Shown here in pieces: positions 1 to 7,893 of a stretch of 64,000 nucleotides of DNA (position 1 is its first letter; every line of letters starts with the position of its first letter). Below the pieces are notes generated by a model that saw only the letters and a program-made list of their open reading frames with translations, made no database searches and had not been told where the DNA came from. The position numbers were made by a program, and so were the translations under genes. The stretch comes from Pedococcus_A sp963730585 (GTDB lineage: Bacteria; Actinomycetota; Actinomycetes; Actinomycetales; Dermatophilaceae): contig CAVSSL010000003.1 of assembly GCA_963730585.1 (NCBI GenBank), forward strand, positions 177,105-241,104, written 5' to 3'.

Positions 1-110
1 CGAAGTCCGGCACCTGAGACGAAAGTGTGACCGAGGGCACGCGCAGCTCGCGGCAGGCGCGCCAGAATGCCATCCGTTCTCCCGATGGGGCGTAGAACCT
101 CTGGCGGACC

Positions 111-169
111 CGGTTGACCCCCCACCATGGACCACCACTCGGTTGACCCCCATCGGTGGACCGCCATCT
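111..169. repeat. Two-copy tandem repeat, possible insertion-sequence end remnant
   Basis: Two imperfect 29-30 bp units lie head to tail (111-139 and 140-169), each opening with CGGTTGACCCC and followed by a GGTGGACC/ATGGACC-type stretch. To their left, positions 1-116 read leftward as about 38 open codons (VNRVRQRFYAPSGERMAFWR then more) with no visible start. Multiple short terminal repeats next to a transposase edge are a feature of IS21-like elements, but the piece is too short to assign. The rest of 1-204 holds nothing else I can support. Confidence 0.3.
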
Positions 170-204
170 CTGGGAACGCGCGAGGACCGGACCCCCCACA
201 TGCG

Positions 205-238
205 CGAGGACCGGACCGCTTTCGCGGCCCGGTCCTCG
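205..238 (-). terminator. Hairpin terminator after tRNA-Lys
   Basis: A 15 bp stem (205-219 with 224-238) closes a 4-base loop with one A/C mismatch. It lies just 3' of tRNA-Lys on the minus strand. There is no clear T-tract, as is usual in high-GC actinobacteria. The 5' arm sequence is also present as a direct repeat 24 bp further left. Confidence 0.6.
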
Positions 239-242
239 TCGG

Positions 243-318
<76 letters not shown>

Positions 319-377
319 AACGGGAAGGAACGTTAGCACCACTGGCGCCGCAGGACGAAATCGGCGGCCCCAGCACG

Positions 378-1016
378 TCATTCGCCGCTCTGGCGTCGCT
401 TCTGCCAGGCGACTGCACCCGCCGCAGCGGCTGCCAGGGCGGCGGCGGCGATGCCCAGGGCGAGGGCGGTGGGAGTGCCCGAGTCGCCGTTCTGGGCAGG
501 GAGTGAGGCGGCGCTCGAGGTGGAGGTGGGAGCGGCGGACGAGGGGGTCGTCGAGGCTGGCGCGGTGGGCGCGGTGGTGGGCGGTGCCGAGGCTGTTGCC
601 ACGGCGAGCTTCACGGTGAACGTGGCCTTCTGCGACACCGGGTGCCCGTCCTCGCTGACGACCCGGAAGGTGACGGTGTAGCGACCGGAGCCCACCTGCG
701 CCAGCTTCTGCGTCACGGTCTCGCCCGAGACCACCGGACGCCCGGACACGACGGAGCCGCCCTTCCCGTCGGTCACCGTCACGGTGGCGAAGCTGGTGCT
801 GATCGGCTCGTTGAAGGTCAGCACGACCTGCTTCGGCGCGGTCGTCACCGTCGAGCCGGCGGCGGGGATCATCGAGCGCAGGGCGGCGTGGGCGGAGGCC
901 TCGAGCGCTGTGGCCAGCGACGCGACCACGGCGAGCAGCAGTGACAGCACCGCCACCCACACCGAGACCCGGATCAGCCGCTTCTTGCCCTCAGACTCCA
1001 TGAACACGCCACCCAT
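378..1016 (-). CDS. CopC-domain copper-binding protein, membrane anchored
   Basis: The 212-residue product has a signal peptide ending near ASA (40-42), so the mature chain begins with His43. An N-terminal His plus a second His in SEDGHP (His125) is the Cu(II) site pattern of CopC-type periplasmic copper proteins. The CopC beta-sandwich spans about 43-137, with the family phrase VVLTFNEPI at 64-72. A Pro/Thr/Ala/Ser-rich linker (140-180) and a C-terminal membrane helix (183-204) with a KRR stop-transfer follow. This is the standard extracellular, tail-anchored actinobacterial layout. No CopD partner lies next to it. The start is ambiguous: MGGVF at 1016 or MESEGKK five codons later. Confidence 0.88.
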   Translation of the reverse strand: MGGVFMESEGKKRLIRVSVWVAVLSLLLAVVASLATALEASAHAALRSMIPAAGSTVTTAPKQVVLTFNEPISTSFATVTVTDGKGGSVVSGRPVVSGETVTQKLAQVGSGRYTVTFRVVSEDGHPVSQKATFTVKLAVATASAPPTTAPTAPASTTPSSAAPTSTSSAASLPAQNGDSGTPTALALGIAAAALAAAAAGAVAWQKRRQSGE

Positions 1017-1037
1017 CCTCGCCCACCGGGGTGCGGG

Positions 1038-2147
1038 CTACAGCACCCGCCCCACGGGGGTGCGGGTGACGAGGAGGTGCGCGAGCCCGAACGACGCGGC
1101 CACCGCGAGGGCGGCCAGCAGGGGGGCCTTGGCCTCGGCAGGGGCCGGCACGAACCGCAGTGCCATGGCGAGGGCGACCAGCACCGGTGCCTGCAGCACA
1201 TAGGCGCCGTATGCCGCCCGCGCGCCGGCGCGCGCCAGTGGCCCGGGCGGGTGGTCGTGCGCGGCGCTGAGCCCGACGAGCCACAGCGACGCGCCGACCG
1301 TGACGAGCCCCTCGGCGACCGCCATCGCCACCGCGGCGCCGTGCAGTCCCCCGGTCGCCTGCGTCTCGGAGTAGCCCAGCGGCCCGCTGAGCAGGACCAC
1401 CAGACCCACGAGGGTGATGCCGGCGAGGGCCGACCACCCAGCGGCCCGGCGCAGGCCGGGGGACACCCCGGTGGTCCAGGCGCCGGGCGCGGACGCGCCG
1501 AGGCAGAACAGGCCCAGGCAGGAGGCCCACTGCCACAGGTGGAGGCCGAGCCACTGCTGGCTGTCGATGGGGAACAGCAGCCGCAGCCCGAAGGTGCCGA
1601 CCGCGACCGCCGCGGCATACCTCGCCACGGTGGCCGGTGCGGGTTCGGCGGAGGGGCGCCGGGCCGGCCACGGCCAGAACGCCAGCCCGACCGAGAAGAA
1701 CAGCAGCACCAGGACGAACCACAGCGGTCCGGGGTCGAGGAAGGGGTCGCCCTCGCGGAAGGTCTGCCAGAAGCCGGCCCGGGAGCCGCCCACCCGGTCC
1801 ACCCAGTAGAAGCAGACGGGCCAGAGCACGAGCGCGAAGACGGCGACCGGTGCACCGAAGCGCCACAGCCGGTCGACCACGAACCGGCGACGGCCCTTGC
1901 GCGCCAGGGATCCCGGGGCCAGCGTGCCGCCGATGAAGAAGAAGAGTGGCATGAGGAACAGGGCCGGCGGGGCGAAGAGCGCAGCGACCACCGCCTCGGC
2001 AGCGGGGGAGAGGACGACCTCCCGGACCTCCTCGTAGGGCCAGGAGCCGAACTGGGCGTAGCCCATCACCGCGTGCCCGCTGATCACCGCGACGACGGCG
2101 AGGGTCTTGAGGCGGTCGAGGAAGGCGAGGCGAGGGGCGTCGGACAT
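1038..2147 (-). CDS. Acyltransferase 3 family membrane protein
   Basis: The 369-residue protein opens with FLDRLKTLAVVAVISGHAVMGY, typical of the acyltransferase-3 (OafA/NodX-like) fold, with the expected His25 in the first membrane segment. About ten hydrophobic segments follow, and a FFFIGGTLAP loop matches the family. Such enzymes O-acylate surface polysaccharides or membrane-bound small molecules; the substrate cannot be told. Start ATG 2147 is chosen because GGAG sits 7 bases upstream and the conserved region begins immediately. The open frame upstream runs through tRNA-His and is not coding. It stands alone, between CopC and tRNA-His. Confidence 0.85.
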   Translation of the reverse strand: MSDAPRLAFLDRLKTLAVVAVISGHAVMGYAQFGSWPYEEVREVVLSPAAEAVVAALFAPPALFLMPLFFFIGGTLAPGSLARKGRRRFVVDRLWRFGAPVAVFALVLWPVCFYWVDRVGGSRAGFWQTFREGDPFLDPGPLWFVLVLLFFSVGLAFWPWPARRPSAEPAPATVARYAAAVAVGTFGLRLLFPIDSQQWLGLHLWQWASCLGLFCLGASAPGAWTTGVSPGLRRAAGWSALAGITLVGLVVLLSGPLGYSETQATGGLHGAAVAMAVAEGLVTVGASLWLVGLSAAHDHPPGPLARAGARAAYGAYVLQAPVLVALAMALRFVPAPAEAKAPLLAALAVAASFGLAHLLVTRTPVGRVL

Positions 2148-2264
2148 GGTGGTCTCCGCCCCCAGTGAAGGCCGCGTCTGGGCAGACCGCACAGGGGCCT
2201 TCGGCACGGCCGGGCCACCGGGCCGGACGTGGTGCCACCGAGGCGCAGTGCCCGAGAACGACAG

Positions 2265-2295
2265 CGGCCCGCCTCCGCGGTGCGGAGACGGGCCG
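2265..2295 (-). terminator. Hairpin terminator after tRNA-His
   Basis: A 14-pair stem with a single C/A mismatch (2265-2278 with 2282-2295) closes a 3-base loop. It begins 8 bases after the encoded CCA of tRNA-His on the minus strand. Confidence 0.7.
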
Positions 2296-2302
2296 AGGTC
2301 TG

Positions 2303-2379
2303 TGGGGTGAGTGACGGGACTTGAACCCGCGACATCTGCGACCACAACGCAGCGCTCTACCAGCTGAGCTACACCCACC
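2303..2379 (-). tRNA. tRNA-His (GTG)
   Basis: The minus-strand cloverleaf has acceptor stem GTGGGTG/CACTCAC and anticodon stem CTGCG/CGCAG around TTGTGGT, anticodon GTG. The histidine identity signature is visible: an extra G at -1 (position 2379) opposite discriminator C73 (2306). CCA is encoded (2305-2303). Confidence 0.95.
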
Positions 2380-2385
2380 AAGCCA

Positions 2386-2411
2386 CACGACCGGAGTTTC
2401 CGCCGGTCGTG
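2386..2411 (-). terminator. Hairpin downstream of orn
   Basis: A perfect 9 bp inverted repeat (CACGACCGG at 2386-2394 with CCGGTCGTG at 2403-2411) lies between the orn stop and tRNA-His. It probably ends orn transcription before the tRNA gene. Confidence 0.5.
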
Positions 2412-2500
2412 GTGTCAGCGGCGACTATGTTACCTGCTCCGAAGGGGTGCTCGTGACCACCCCTGCCGCACGGCATTCCGAAGCGCTCGGCCGGCACGCG

Positions 2501-3133
2501 TCAGTGCTCGATGACGTGGCGCGCGGCGAGCTCCTTGGCGGTGTCGCTGTCGGGGCCCGGCTGCGGCACGAAGACCGCCTCGCGGTAGTAGCGCAGCTCG
2601 GCGATGGACTCGCGGATGTCGGCCAGCGCCCGGTGGCCGCCGGACTTGGCCGGCGCGTTGAAGTAGGCGCGCGGGTACCAGCGCCGGGCCAGCTCCTTGA
2701 TGGAGGAGACGTCGATGATCCGGTAGTGCAGGTGGCTCTCGAGGTCGGGCATGTCGCGGGCGAGGAAGTTGCGGTCGGTGCCGACGGTGTTGCCACCGAG
2801 CGGGGCCTTGCGCGGCTCGGGGACCCACTCGCGCACGTAGGCCAGCACCTGGGCCTCCGCGTCCTCGAGGGTGACGCCCTTCTCGAGGTCCTCGAGCAGG
2901 CCGGAGGTGGTGTGCATGCCGCGGACGAAGTCGTCCATCTGCTCCAGCGCCTCCGCCGGCGGCGTGATCACGAGGTCGACCCCGTCGCCGAGCTGGTTGA
3001 GCTCGAAGTCGGTGACCAGCGCGGCCACCTCGATGAGCGCGTCGCGCTCGAGGGAGAGGCCGGTCATCTCGCAGTCGATCCAGACGATCCGGTCGTTGAC
3101 GGAGCGCTCGGTTGGGTTCTGTGCCACCCGCAC
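2501..3133 (-). CDS. orn: Oligoribonuclease
   Basis: This 210-residue DEDDh exonuclease degrades RNA dinucleotides to mononucleotides, the last step of RNA turnover, and in many bacteria also finishes cyclic-di-GMP breakdown (pGpG). Acidic residues D20 and E22 sit in WIDCEMTG, D120 in GTDRNFL, H167 in GGHRAL and D172 in ADIRES; spacing matches E. coli Orn offset by 8-9 residues. Length is normal. GTG 3133 is the first usable start. The conserved block begins only 13 residues later, so the N-terminus is slightly extended. It is the minus-strand neighbour of divergent PrsW. Confidence 0.96.
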   Translation of the reverse strand: MRVAQNPTERSVNDRIVWIDCEMTGLSLERDALIEVAALVTDFELNQLGDGVDLVITPPAEALEQMDDFVRGMHTTSGLLEDLEKGVTLEDAEAQVLAYVREWVPEPRKAPLGGNTVGTDRNFLARDMPDLESHLHYRIIDVSSIKELARRWYPRAYFNAPAKSGGHRALADIRESIAELRYYREAVFVPQPGPDSDTAKELAARHVIEH

Positions 3134-3179
3134 ACCCTATGGCCACCGCCGGACACCGGCCGCGTGCAGCAGGCTGCAC

Positions 3180-3185
3180 TAGCCT
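3180..3185 (+). promoter_or_regulatory. -10 element TAGCCT, leaderless start for PrsW gene
   Basis: TAGCCT lies 6 bases before ATG 3192 and no Shine-Dalgarno sequence is present. With actinobacterial -10 spacing, transcription would start at the initiation codon itself. Confidence 0.6.
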
Positions 3186-3191
3186 TCCCGC

Positions 3192-4391
3192 ATGACGTGG
3201 GGACCGACGCAGGGACAGCAGGGGTATGCCGGGTGGCCGCCTCGCGCGGCCGGCCACCAGCCCGCGCCGGTGCCCGGGAACCCGACGCCCCGCCCGATGC
3301 TGCGCGGCTGGGTCATCACGGGCGTGGCCCTCGTCGGGTTCGGCCTGGCGGGACTGGCGCTCGCGGCCTACTACGGCATGACCCTGGGCGTGCTGACGAC
3401 CGTCCTGGCCCTCCTGCTGGCCGCCATCCCGCTGGCCATCGTGATCCCGACGTTCGTGTGGCTCGACCGGTTCGAGGCCGAGCCGACCAAGTACCTCGTG
3501 GCCGCGTTCCTGTGGGGCGCGCTCATCGCGGCCCTGCTGGCCGGGTTGATCAACACCAGCGCGCACGTCGTGTTCTCGGCAGCCACCGACCCGGAGCAGG
3601 CCAGGCTCACCACGGCGGTGTTCGTGGCGCCCGTCGTCGAGGAGGCGGCCAAGGGGCTGTTCGTCCTGCTGGTCTGGCGGCTGCGGCGGCGCGAGTTCGA
3701 CGGCATCACCGACGGCATGGTCTACGCCGGCATCGCCGCGGCGGGGTTCGCGTTCACCGAGAACATCCAGTACCTCGGCCTGGCCTACACCGAGGGCGGC
3801 GAGCAGGTGCTGACCGGTGTCTTCATCGCCCGGTGCCTCGTCACGCCCTTCGCCCACCCGATCTTCACGGTGATGTTCGGCATCGGCGTCGGAGTGGCGG
3901 CGACCAGCCGCAGCACCGGTGTGCGGCTGGGTGCCCCGGCGCTCGGCTTCGCGATCGCCGTTCTGCTGCACGGCATCTGGAACGTCGCGGCCATCAGCGG
4001 CGGGCAGGGGCTGGTGGTCGTCTTCCTCCTGGTGGAGATCCCGGTCTTCCTGGCGTTCCTCGGCCTCGTGGTCTGGGCGCGGGCCCGGGAGGGGCGCCTC
4101 ATCGGCCGGTTCCTCATGCCCTACGCCGACACCGGCTGGCTGAGCCCGGCGGAGGTGCACATGCTCTCGCGCATGTCGCTGCGGCGCGGCGCGCGGATGT
4201 GGGCCCGGCAGACCGGCGGACGTCCGGCGCTGCGGTCGATGCAGTCGTTCCAGGACGCCGCGAGCGAGCTGGCCCTCCTGCGGCAGCGGATGTACCACAG
4301 CGCCGCCGACGCCAGGGCCCTGGAGACGGAGCGGCGTCTGCTCGACACGATCGTCACCCGGCGCCGCGAGCTCACCGGGGCGCCGTACTAG
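3192..4391 (+). CDS. PrsW-family intramembrane metalloprotease
   Basis: The 399-residue protein has a Gly/Pro/Gln-rich cytoplasmic N-terminus (1-37), then eight or more membrane segments to about residue 300. It carries all the glutamic-protease/CPBP-like motifs of PrsW: EExxK (E150, E151, K154), FAFTEN (E190-N191), AHPIF (H222) and LLHGIWN (H260). In Bacillus PrsW cleaves the anti-sigma factor RsiW; here the substrate is unknown and no anti-sigma gene is adjacent. A charged C-terminal tail of about 90 residues follows the membrane part. The gene looks leaderless. Confidence 0.88.
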   Translation: MTWGPTQGQQGYAGWPPRAAGHQPAPVPGNPTPRPMLRGWVITGVALVGFGLAGLALAAYYGMTLGVLTTVLALLLAAIPLAIVIPTFVWLDRFEAEPTKYLVAAFLWGALIAALLAGLINTSAHVVFSAATDPEQARLTTAVFVAPVVEEAAKGLFVLLVWRLRRREFDGITDGMVYAGIAAAGFAFTENIQYLGLAYTEGGEQVLTGVFIARCLVTPFAHPIFTVMFGIGVGVAATSRSTGVRLGAPALGFAIAVLLHGIWNVAAISGGQGLVVVFLLVEIPVFLAFLGLVVWARAREGRLIGRFLMPYADTGWLSPAEVHMLSRMSLRRGARMWARQTGGRPALRSMQSFQDAASELALLRQRMYHSAADARALETERRLLDTIVTRRRELTGAPY

Positions 4392-4401
4392 CGTTGCGCG
4401 G

Positions 4402-5607
4402 GTGCGCACCCTCCACCTCGCCCACTCCCTCGCCGACGAGGTCGTCGCCCTGCGGCGGCGGCTCCACCGGGTCCCCGAGCTGGGCAACGAGCTGCCCATC
4501 ACGCAGAGCCTGGTGCTCGAGGCGCTCGACGGGCTGGACCTCGAGGTGTCGGTGGGCAAGGAGGTCTCGTCGGTGGTGGCGGTGCTGCGCGGCCGGGCCG
4601 AGCCGGCCGACGGGCGCGAGCGGCAGGTGGTGCTCCTGCGCGGTGACATGGACGGCCTGCCGGTCACCGAGGACCTCGACCTCGACTACCGGTCGACCCA
4701 CGAGGGGCTGATGCACGCCTGCGGCCACGACCTGCACGTGGCCGGGCTCGTCGGCGCGGCCAGGATCCTGCACGCGCTGCGCGACGACCTCGCCGGTGAC
4801 GTGGTCCTCATGTTCCAGCCGGGGGAGGAGGGCCCCGGCGGCGCCGAGCCCATGATCCGGGAGGGCCTGCTGGGGGTGGCCGGCCGCCGCGTCGACGCCG
4901 CCTACGCCCTGCACGTCTACTCCGCCGAGTTCCCGCGCGGCGTCTGGTTCGGACGCCCGGGACCACTGATGGCGGCCGTCGACGAGGTGCGGGTCCGCGT
5001 CGTCGGGCGAGGAGGCCACGGGTCGGCGCCGTTCCGCACCAAGGACCCGATCCCGGTGGCGTGCGAGATGGTGCTGGCGCTGCAGTCGATGGTCACCCGC
5101 ACCTTCGACGTGTTCGACCCGGTGGTGGTCACGGTGGGCCGTATCGCCGGGGGCACGAAGGAGAACATCATCCCCGACGACGCGGTGTTCGAGGCCACGC
5201 TGCGCACCCTGTCGGAGGACAACCGGGCCGCCGTCCGCGAGCGCCTCGAGCGGCTCGTCCGCGGCATCGCCTCCGCGCACGGCCTCGAGGTGGAGGTCGA
5301 CTTCACGATCGGCTACCCGGTGACGGTCAACGACCCGGACGAGTACGAGTTCGCCCGCGAGACGATCGTCGACCTGTTCGGGCCGGAGCGGTACGCGACG
5401 ATGCTCGAGCCGGAGATGGGCTCGGAGGACTTCTCCTTTGTGGCGCAAGAGGTTCCGAGCGCCTACGTCAACCTCAGCGTGTGCCCGTCGGACGACTGGG
5501 AGGAGGCTCCGGACAACCACTCGCCCCGGGCCGCCTTCGACGACGCGCTGCTGCCCGACGCTGCTGCTCTGCTGGCGGAGCTGGCCCTGCGCCGGCTCAG
5601 GCGCTGA
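4402..5607 (+). CDS. M20-family amidohydrolase (IAA-amino acid/hippurate hydrolase type)
   Basis: The 401-residue product matches the M20D metallo-amidase fold. Metal and catalytic residues are visible in RGDMDGLPV, HACGHD (H105, C107, H109), GEEGPGGA (E142-E143), ALHV (H171) and GSEDFSF near the C-terminus. The dimerisation lid spans about 185-300. Members hydrolyse N-acyl or N-aryl amino acids; the exact substrate is open. The GTG start follows a TAGCGT -10-like element (4389-4394) overlapping the preceding PrsW stop, spaced 7 bases, so it may be transcribed separately as a leaderless mRNA. The 3' end overlaps the convergent PPTase gene by 11 bases. Confidence 0.88.
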   Translation: MRTLHLAHSLADEVVALRRRLHRVPELGNELPITQSLVLEALDGLDLEVSVGKEVSSVVAVLRGRAEPADGRERQVVLLRGDMDGLPVTEDLDLDYRSTHEGLMHACGHDLHVAGLVGAARILHALRDDLAGDVVLMFQPGEEGPGGAEPMIREGLLGVAGRRVDAAYALHVYSAEFPRGVWFGRPGPLMAAVDEVRVRVVGRGGHGSAPFRTKDPIPVACEMVLALQSMVTRTFDVFDPVVVTVGRIAGGTKENIIPDDAVFEATLRTLSEDNRAAVRERLERLVRGIASAHGLEVEVDFTIGYPVTVNDPDEYEFARETIVDLFGPERYATMLEPEMGSEDFSFVAQEVPSAYVNLSVCPSDDWEEAPDNHSPRAAFDDALLPDAAALLAELALRRLRR

Positions 5608-6307
5608 CGACCCGGACCCGCGCCGGCTCCGCGGCCAGCAGGGCGACGGCAGCCACGTGGTCGGCCTCGCCGAGCTCGACGTCGGCGAGCTGCACCGGGC
5701 TGCCGAGCGGGTGCTCGCCCTTCCAGGCCACCAGGGCGGCGGGCTCCTCCGGCCCGGAGACCACGACCTGGCGGGGGTCGACGGCGAGCCCGTGGCCCGA
5801 CGCCTTGAGCACGGCCTCCTTGCGCGCCCACACCTGGGCCCGGGCCCGGCCGAGGTGGTCGGCGCCCAGGCGGTCGAGCGCAGGCGCCTCCGACGGGTCG
5901 AGGGTGACCGTGTTGAAGCCCTCGAAGTCGCTGTCGTCGACGACCTCGACGTCGACGCCCACCTCGCCGGCACGGGAGAGGGCCACGACGGCCAGCCCAC
6001 CGGCATACGACAGGCTCACCGACAGGTCGGGGTGGCCGGCGACGGTGGGCTTGCCGTGGCGGTGGCTGCCGCAGGTGGCGCAGGTGCGGTCGAAGACCAG
6101 CTCCTGGGCTGTGCCACCGACGCGCTCGGCCACGGCCGTGCGCAGCAGGGCGTGGGCCGTGGTGTAGCGGGCGGGGTTGCCGCGGCGGGCGGCGCGCTCG
6201 CGCTCGCGCTCGTCGAGCAGGTCCGACAGGGCCGGGTCGGTGCTGACCCGGCGCCACACGACCTCGATGTCCACCGCCACGGAGGTGATCATTGCAGGCT
6301 CGGCCAC
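5597..6307 (-). CDS. 4'-phosphopantetheinyl transferase (Sfp superfamily)
   Basis: The 236-residue enzyme would transfer 4'-phosphopantetheine from CoA to a carrier-protein serine. The Mg-binding motif GVGVDVE-type sits at 116-121 (VGVDVE) and WARKEAVLKASGHGL begins at 160. Both are the Sfp signatures, and the length suits the Sfp rather than the shorter AcpS type. No NRPS, PKS or carrier-protein gene occurs in this window, so its client is elsewhere. An alternative ATG start lies at 6292. Confidence 0.88.
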   Translation of the reverse strand: MAEPAMITSVAVDIEVVWRRVSTDPALSDLLDERERERAARRGNPARYTTAHALLRTAVAERVGGTAQELVFDRTCATCGSHRHGKPTVAGHPDLSVSLSYAGGLAVVALSRAGEVGVDVEVVDDSDFEGFNTVTLDPSEAPALDRLGADHLGRARAQVWARKEAVLKASGHGLAVDPRQVVVSGPEEPAALVAWKGEHPLGSPVQLADVELGEADHVAAVALLAAEPARVRVVSA

Positions 6308-6407
6308 GGGGGGGCTCCCGGGACGGCGGTCAGGCTCGTGCCCACGCTGCGGGGCGCGGCGGTCGGCAGCCCCTACACTGGGCGCGCCGGCGGGGACGTC
6401 CCGCCAT

Positions 6408-6481
<74 letters not shown>

Positions 6482-6482
6482 C

Positions 6483-7064
6483 TCATCCCTCTTCGGCCTG
6501 CCCAGGCCCGAGGGGGAACGTCGCGATCTCCTCGTACCTCGGACGGTTGCCCCGTCCCTCCCCGAGGTGCGAGGCGATGAGGGTGACCTCCGAGGCGGTC
6601 CACGACGGACCGGCATACCCCTCCAGCACCCGGATCCAGCGGGTGGCCTCCATCGGCCGGCGCAGCCGGGCCAGCGTGATGTGCGGGTGGAACCGGCCAC
6701 CTTCCGGCGCCGCCCCTGCAGCGCTGCACGCGTGCCGTATGCCGGTGGCGAGCGACCGCAAGCCGCCCTCCGCCTCTTCGTGGACTCCGGCCCAGAGCAC
6801 CCGGGCCCGGTAGGGGTTGGGGAACGCGCCCGCGCCGGAGATGCGCACCGTCTCGGCGGCGAAGCGGGTCGTGCGGGCGGCGAGGCGCTCGACGAGCGGC
6901 TCCACGGTGCGCTCGGGCACCTCTCCCATGAAGGACAGGGTCAGGTGCCACTGGTTCGGGTCTGTCCAGCGGAGCTCGGCGCCCGCCTCGTGCCGCGGCT
7001 CGAGGAAGTCCGCGAGGTCCTCCAGCGCGGACCCGGGCGGCACGACGGCCACGAACAGGCGCAT
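6483..7064 (-). CDS. thpR: RNA 2',3'-cyclic phosphodiesterase (2H family)
   Basis: The 193-residue protein starts MRLFVAVVPP, typical of ThpR/LigT. It has the two 2H-phosphoesterase HxTx motifs, HLTL at 40-43 and HITL at 128-131. The enzyme hydrolyses 2',3'-cyclic phosphates on RNA ends to 2'-phosphate. ATG 7064 is chosen since the conserved region begins there; the longer upstream frame overlaps the divergent membrane-protein gene. It lies tail to tail with tRNA-Arg. Confidence 0.93.
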   Translation of the reverse strand: MRLFVAVVPPGSALEDLADFLEPRHEAGAELRWTDPNQWHLTLSFMGEVPERTVEPLVERLAARTTRFAAETVRISGAGAFPNPYRARVLWAGVHEEAEGGLRSLATGIRHACSAAGAAPEGGRFHPHITLARLRRPMEATRWIRVLEGYAGPSWTASEVTLIASHLGEGRGNRPRYEEIATFPLGPGQAEEG

Positions 7065-7116
7065 GTGCCTATTGTGGAGGTTCCACAGGCCAGCGATCCG
7101 GGCGACGAGGCACGAC

Positions 7117-7815
7117 ATGACCGCAGTGAGCCGGCCCAGCGGCAGACGGACCGAGGCGCGAGTGCGCATGGTGCTGGTCCGGCTGGTGGAGTGCTCGGCA
7201 CTGGTGCTGCTCCTCAGCGCCGCCCACGAGATGTGGGCCGCGTGGGACAACGCCGGCTTCGACGGGTTCCTCGGGCGGAGCGGTCCGCTGTTCCTGGACC
7301 GGGTCTGGTCGGTGGTGCACAACCAGTCGCGGGGCCCGGTGGCAGCGGCGCTCGCCGCACTGCTGCTGGCAGGGTGCCTGTGGGCCCTGCACCGACTCCG
7401 TCCGGTGGCCAGCGCCCGGGTCCTGAGGGTCGAGGTCGCAGTGCTGGCGACGGGTGGCCTGGTGCTCGAGCTCGCCGCCGTCGGCGTCGTCGCTGTCGCG
7501 TGGGCGGTGCCCTACGGTCCCGAGCACGGGCCCTCACCGCTCGCGGTCGGCGAGGACCGGCTGACCGCCCTGCTGCCCGTCGCGGCCTGGCCGGTGGCCA
7601 CCCTCCTGCTCTACCTGGTGCTCGGTGGCGCCTGGTGGCTCCTGCGGACGGAGGGGGCAGACGAAGCGGAGCCGGCCCAGGAAGCGGCGTCGGTCCAGGA
7701 AGCGGAGCCGGCCCAGGAGGCGGAGGAGGTTGACGGGCACGGCGAGGTCGTGGGTGCGGAGGCGCCGGACGGCTCGACCACCAACGGCTACGAGGAGTAC
7801 TTCCGGCGGCGCTGA
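7117..7815 (+). CDS. Membrane protein of unknown function
   Basis: I do not recognise this 232-residue protein. Four hydrophobic segments (about 22-42, 70-92, 103-125 and 145-170) suggest an inner-membrane protein with both ends inside. The C-terminal tail is acidic and repetitive (EAEPAQEA and similar octads, 175-200) and ends GYEEYFRRR. ATG 7117 is preceded by GAGG at a 6-base spacing. It is divergent from thpR with a 52 bp gap. Confidence 0.72.
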   Translation: MTAVSRPSGRRTEARVRMVLVRLVECSALVLLLSAAHEMWAAWDNAGFDGFLGRSGPLFLDRVWSVVHNQSRGPVAAALAALLLAGCLWALHRLRPVASARVLRVEVAVLATGGLVLELAAVGVVAVAWAVPYGPEHGPSPLAVGEDRLTALLPVAAWPVATLLLYLVLGGAWWLLRTEGADEAEPAQEAASVQEAEPAQEAEEVDGHGEVVGAEAPDGSTTNGYEEYFRRR

Positions 7816-7881
7816 GGAACGGCTCGCAGATCGCACTGGGCGCATCGGCCTGCCGTGCAGAGGGATTTGCCCCAGGTTGGC

Positions 7882-7887
7882 TAGGCT
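7882..7887 (+). promoter_or_regulatory. -10 element TAGGCT, leaderless start for GTPase gene
   Basis: TAGGCT lies 6 bases upstream of GTG 7894 and there is no Shine-Dalgarno sequence between. Confidence 0.6.
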
Positions 7888-7893
7888 TGCGGC

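Noticed and set aside
1077..2168. A 363-codon plus-strand frame opposite the acyltransferase.
   Set aside because: Gly/Glu/Arg/Pro-rich shadow with no motif.
2321..4711. A 796-codon plus-strand frame spanning tRNA-His, orn and PrsW.
   Set aside because: It crosses a tRNA gene and is antisense or out of frame to two recognised genes.
4372..6006. A 544-codon minus-strand frame over the M20 gene.
   Set aside because: Low-complexity shadow of a well-supported metallo-amidase.
5597..6307. Biosynthetic gene cluster anchored by the phosphopantetheinyl transferase.
   Set aside because: No PKS, NRPS, carrier or tailoring genes are nearby. It is a lone housekeeping-type gene.
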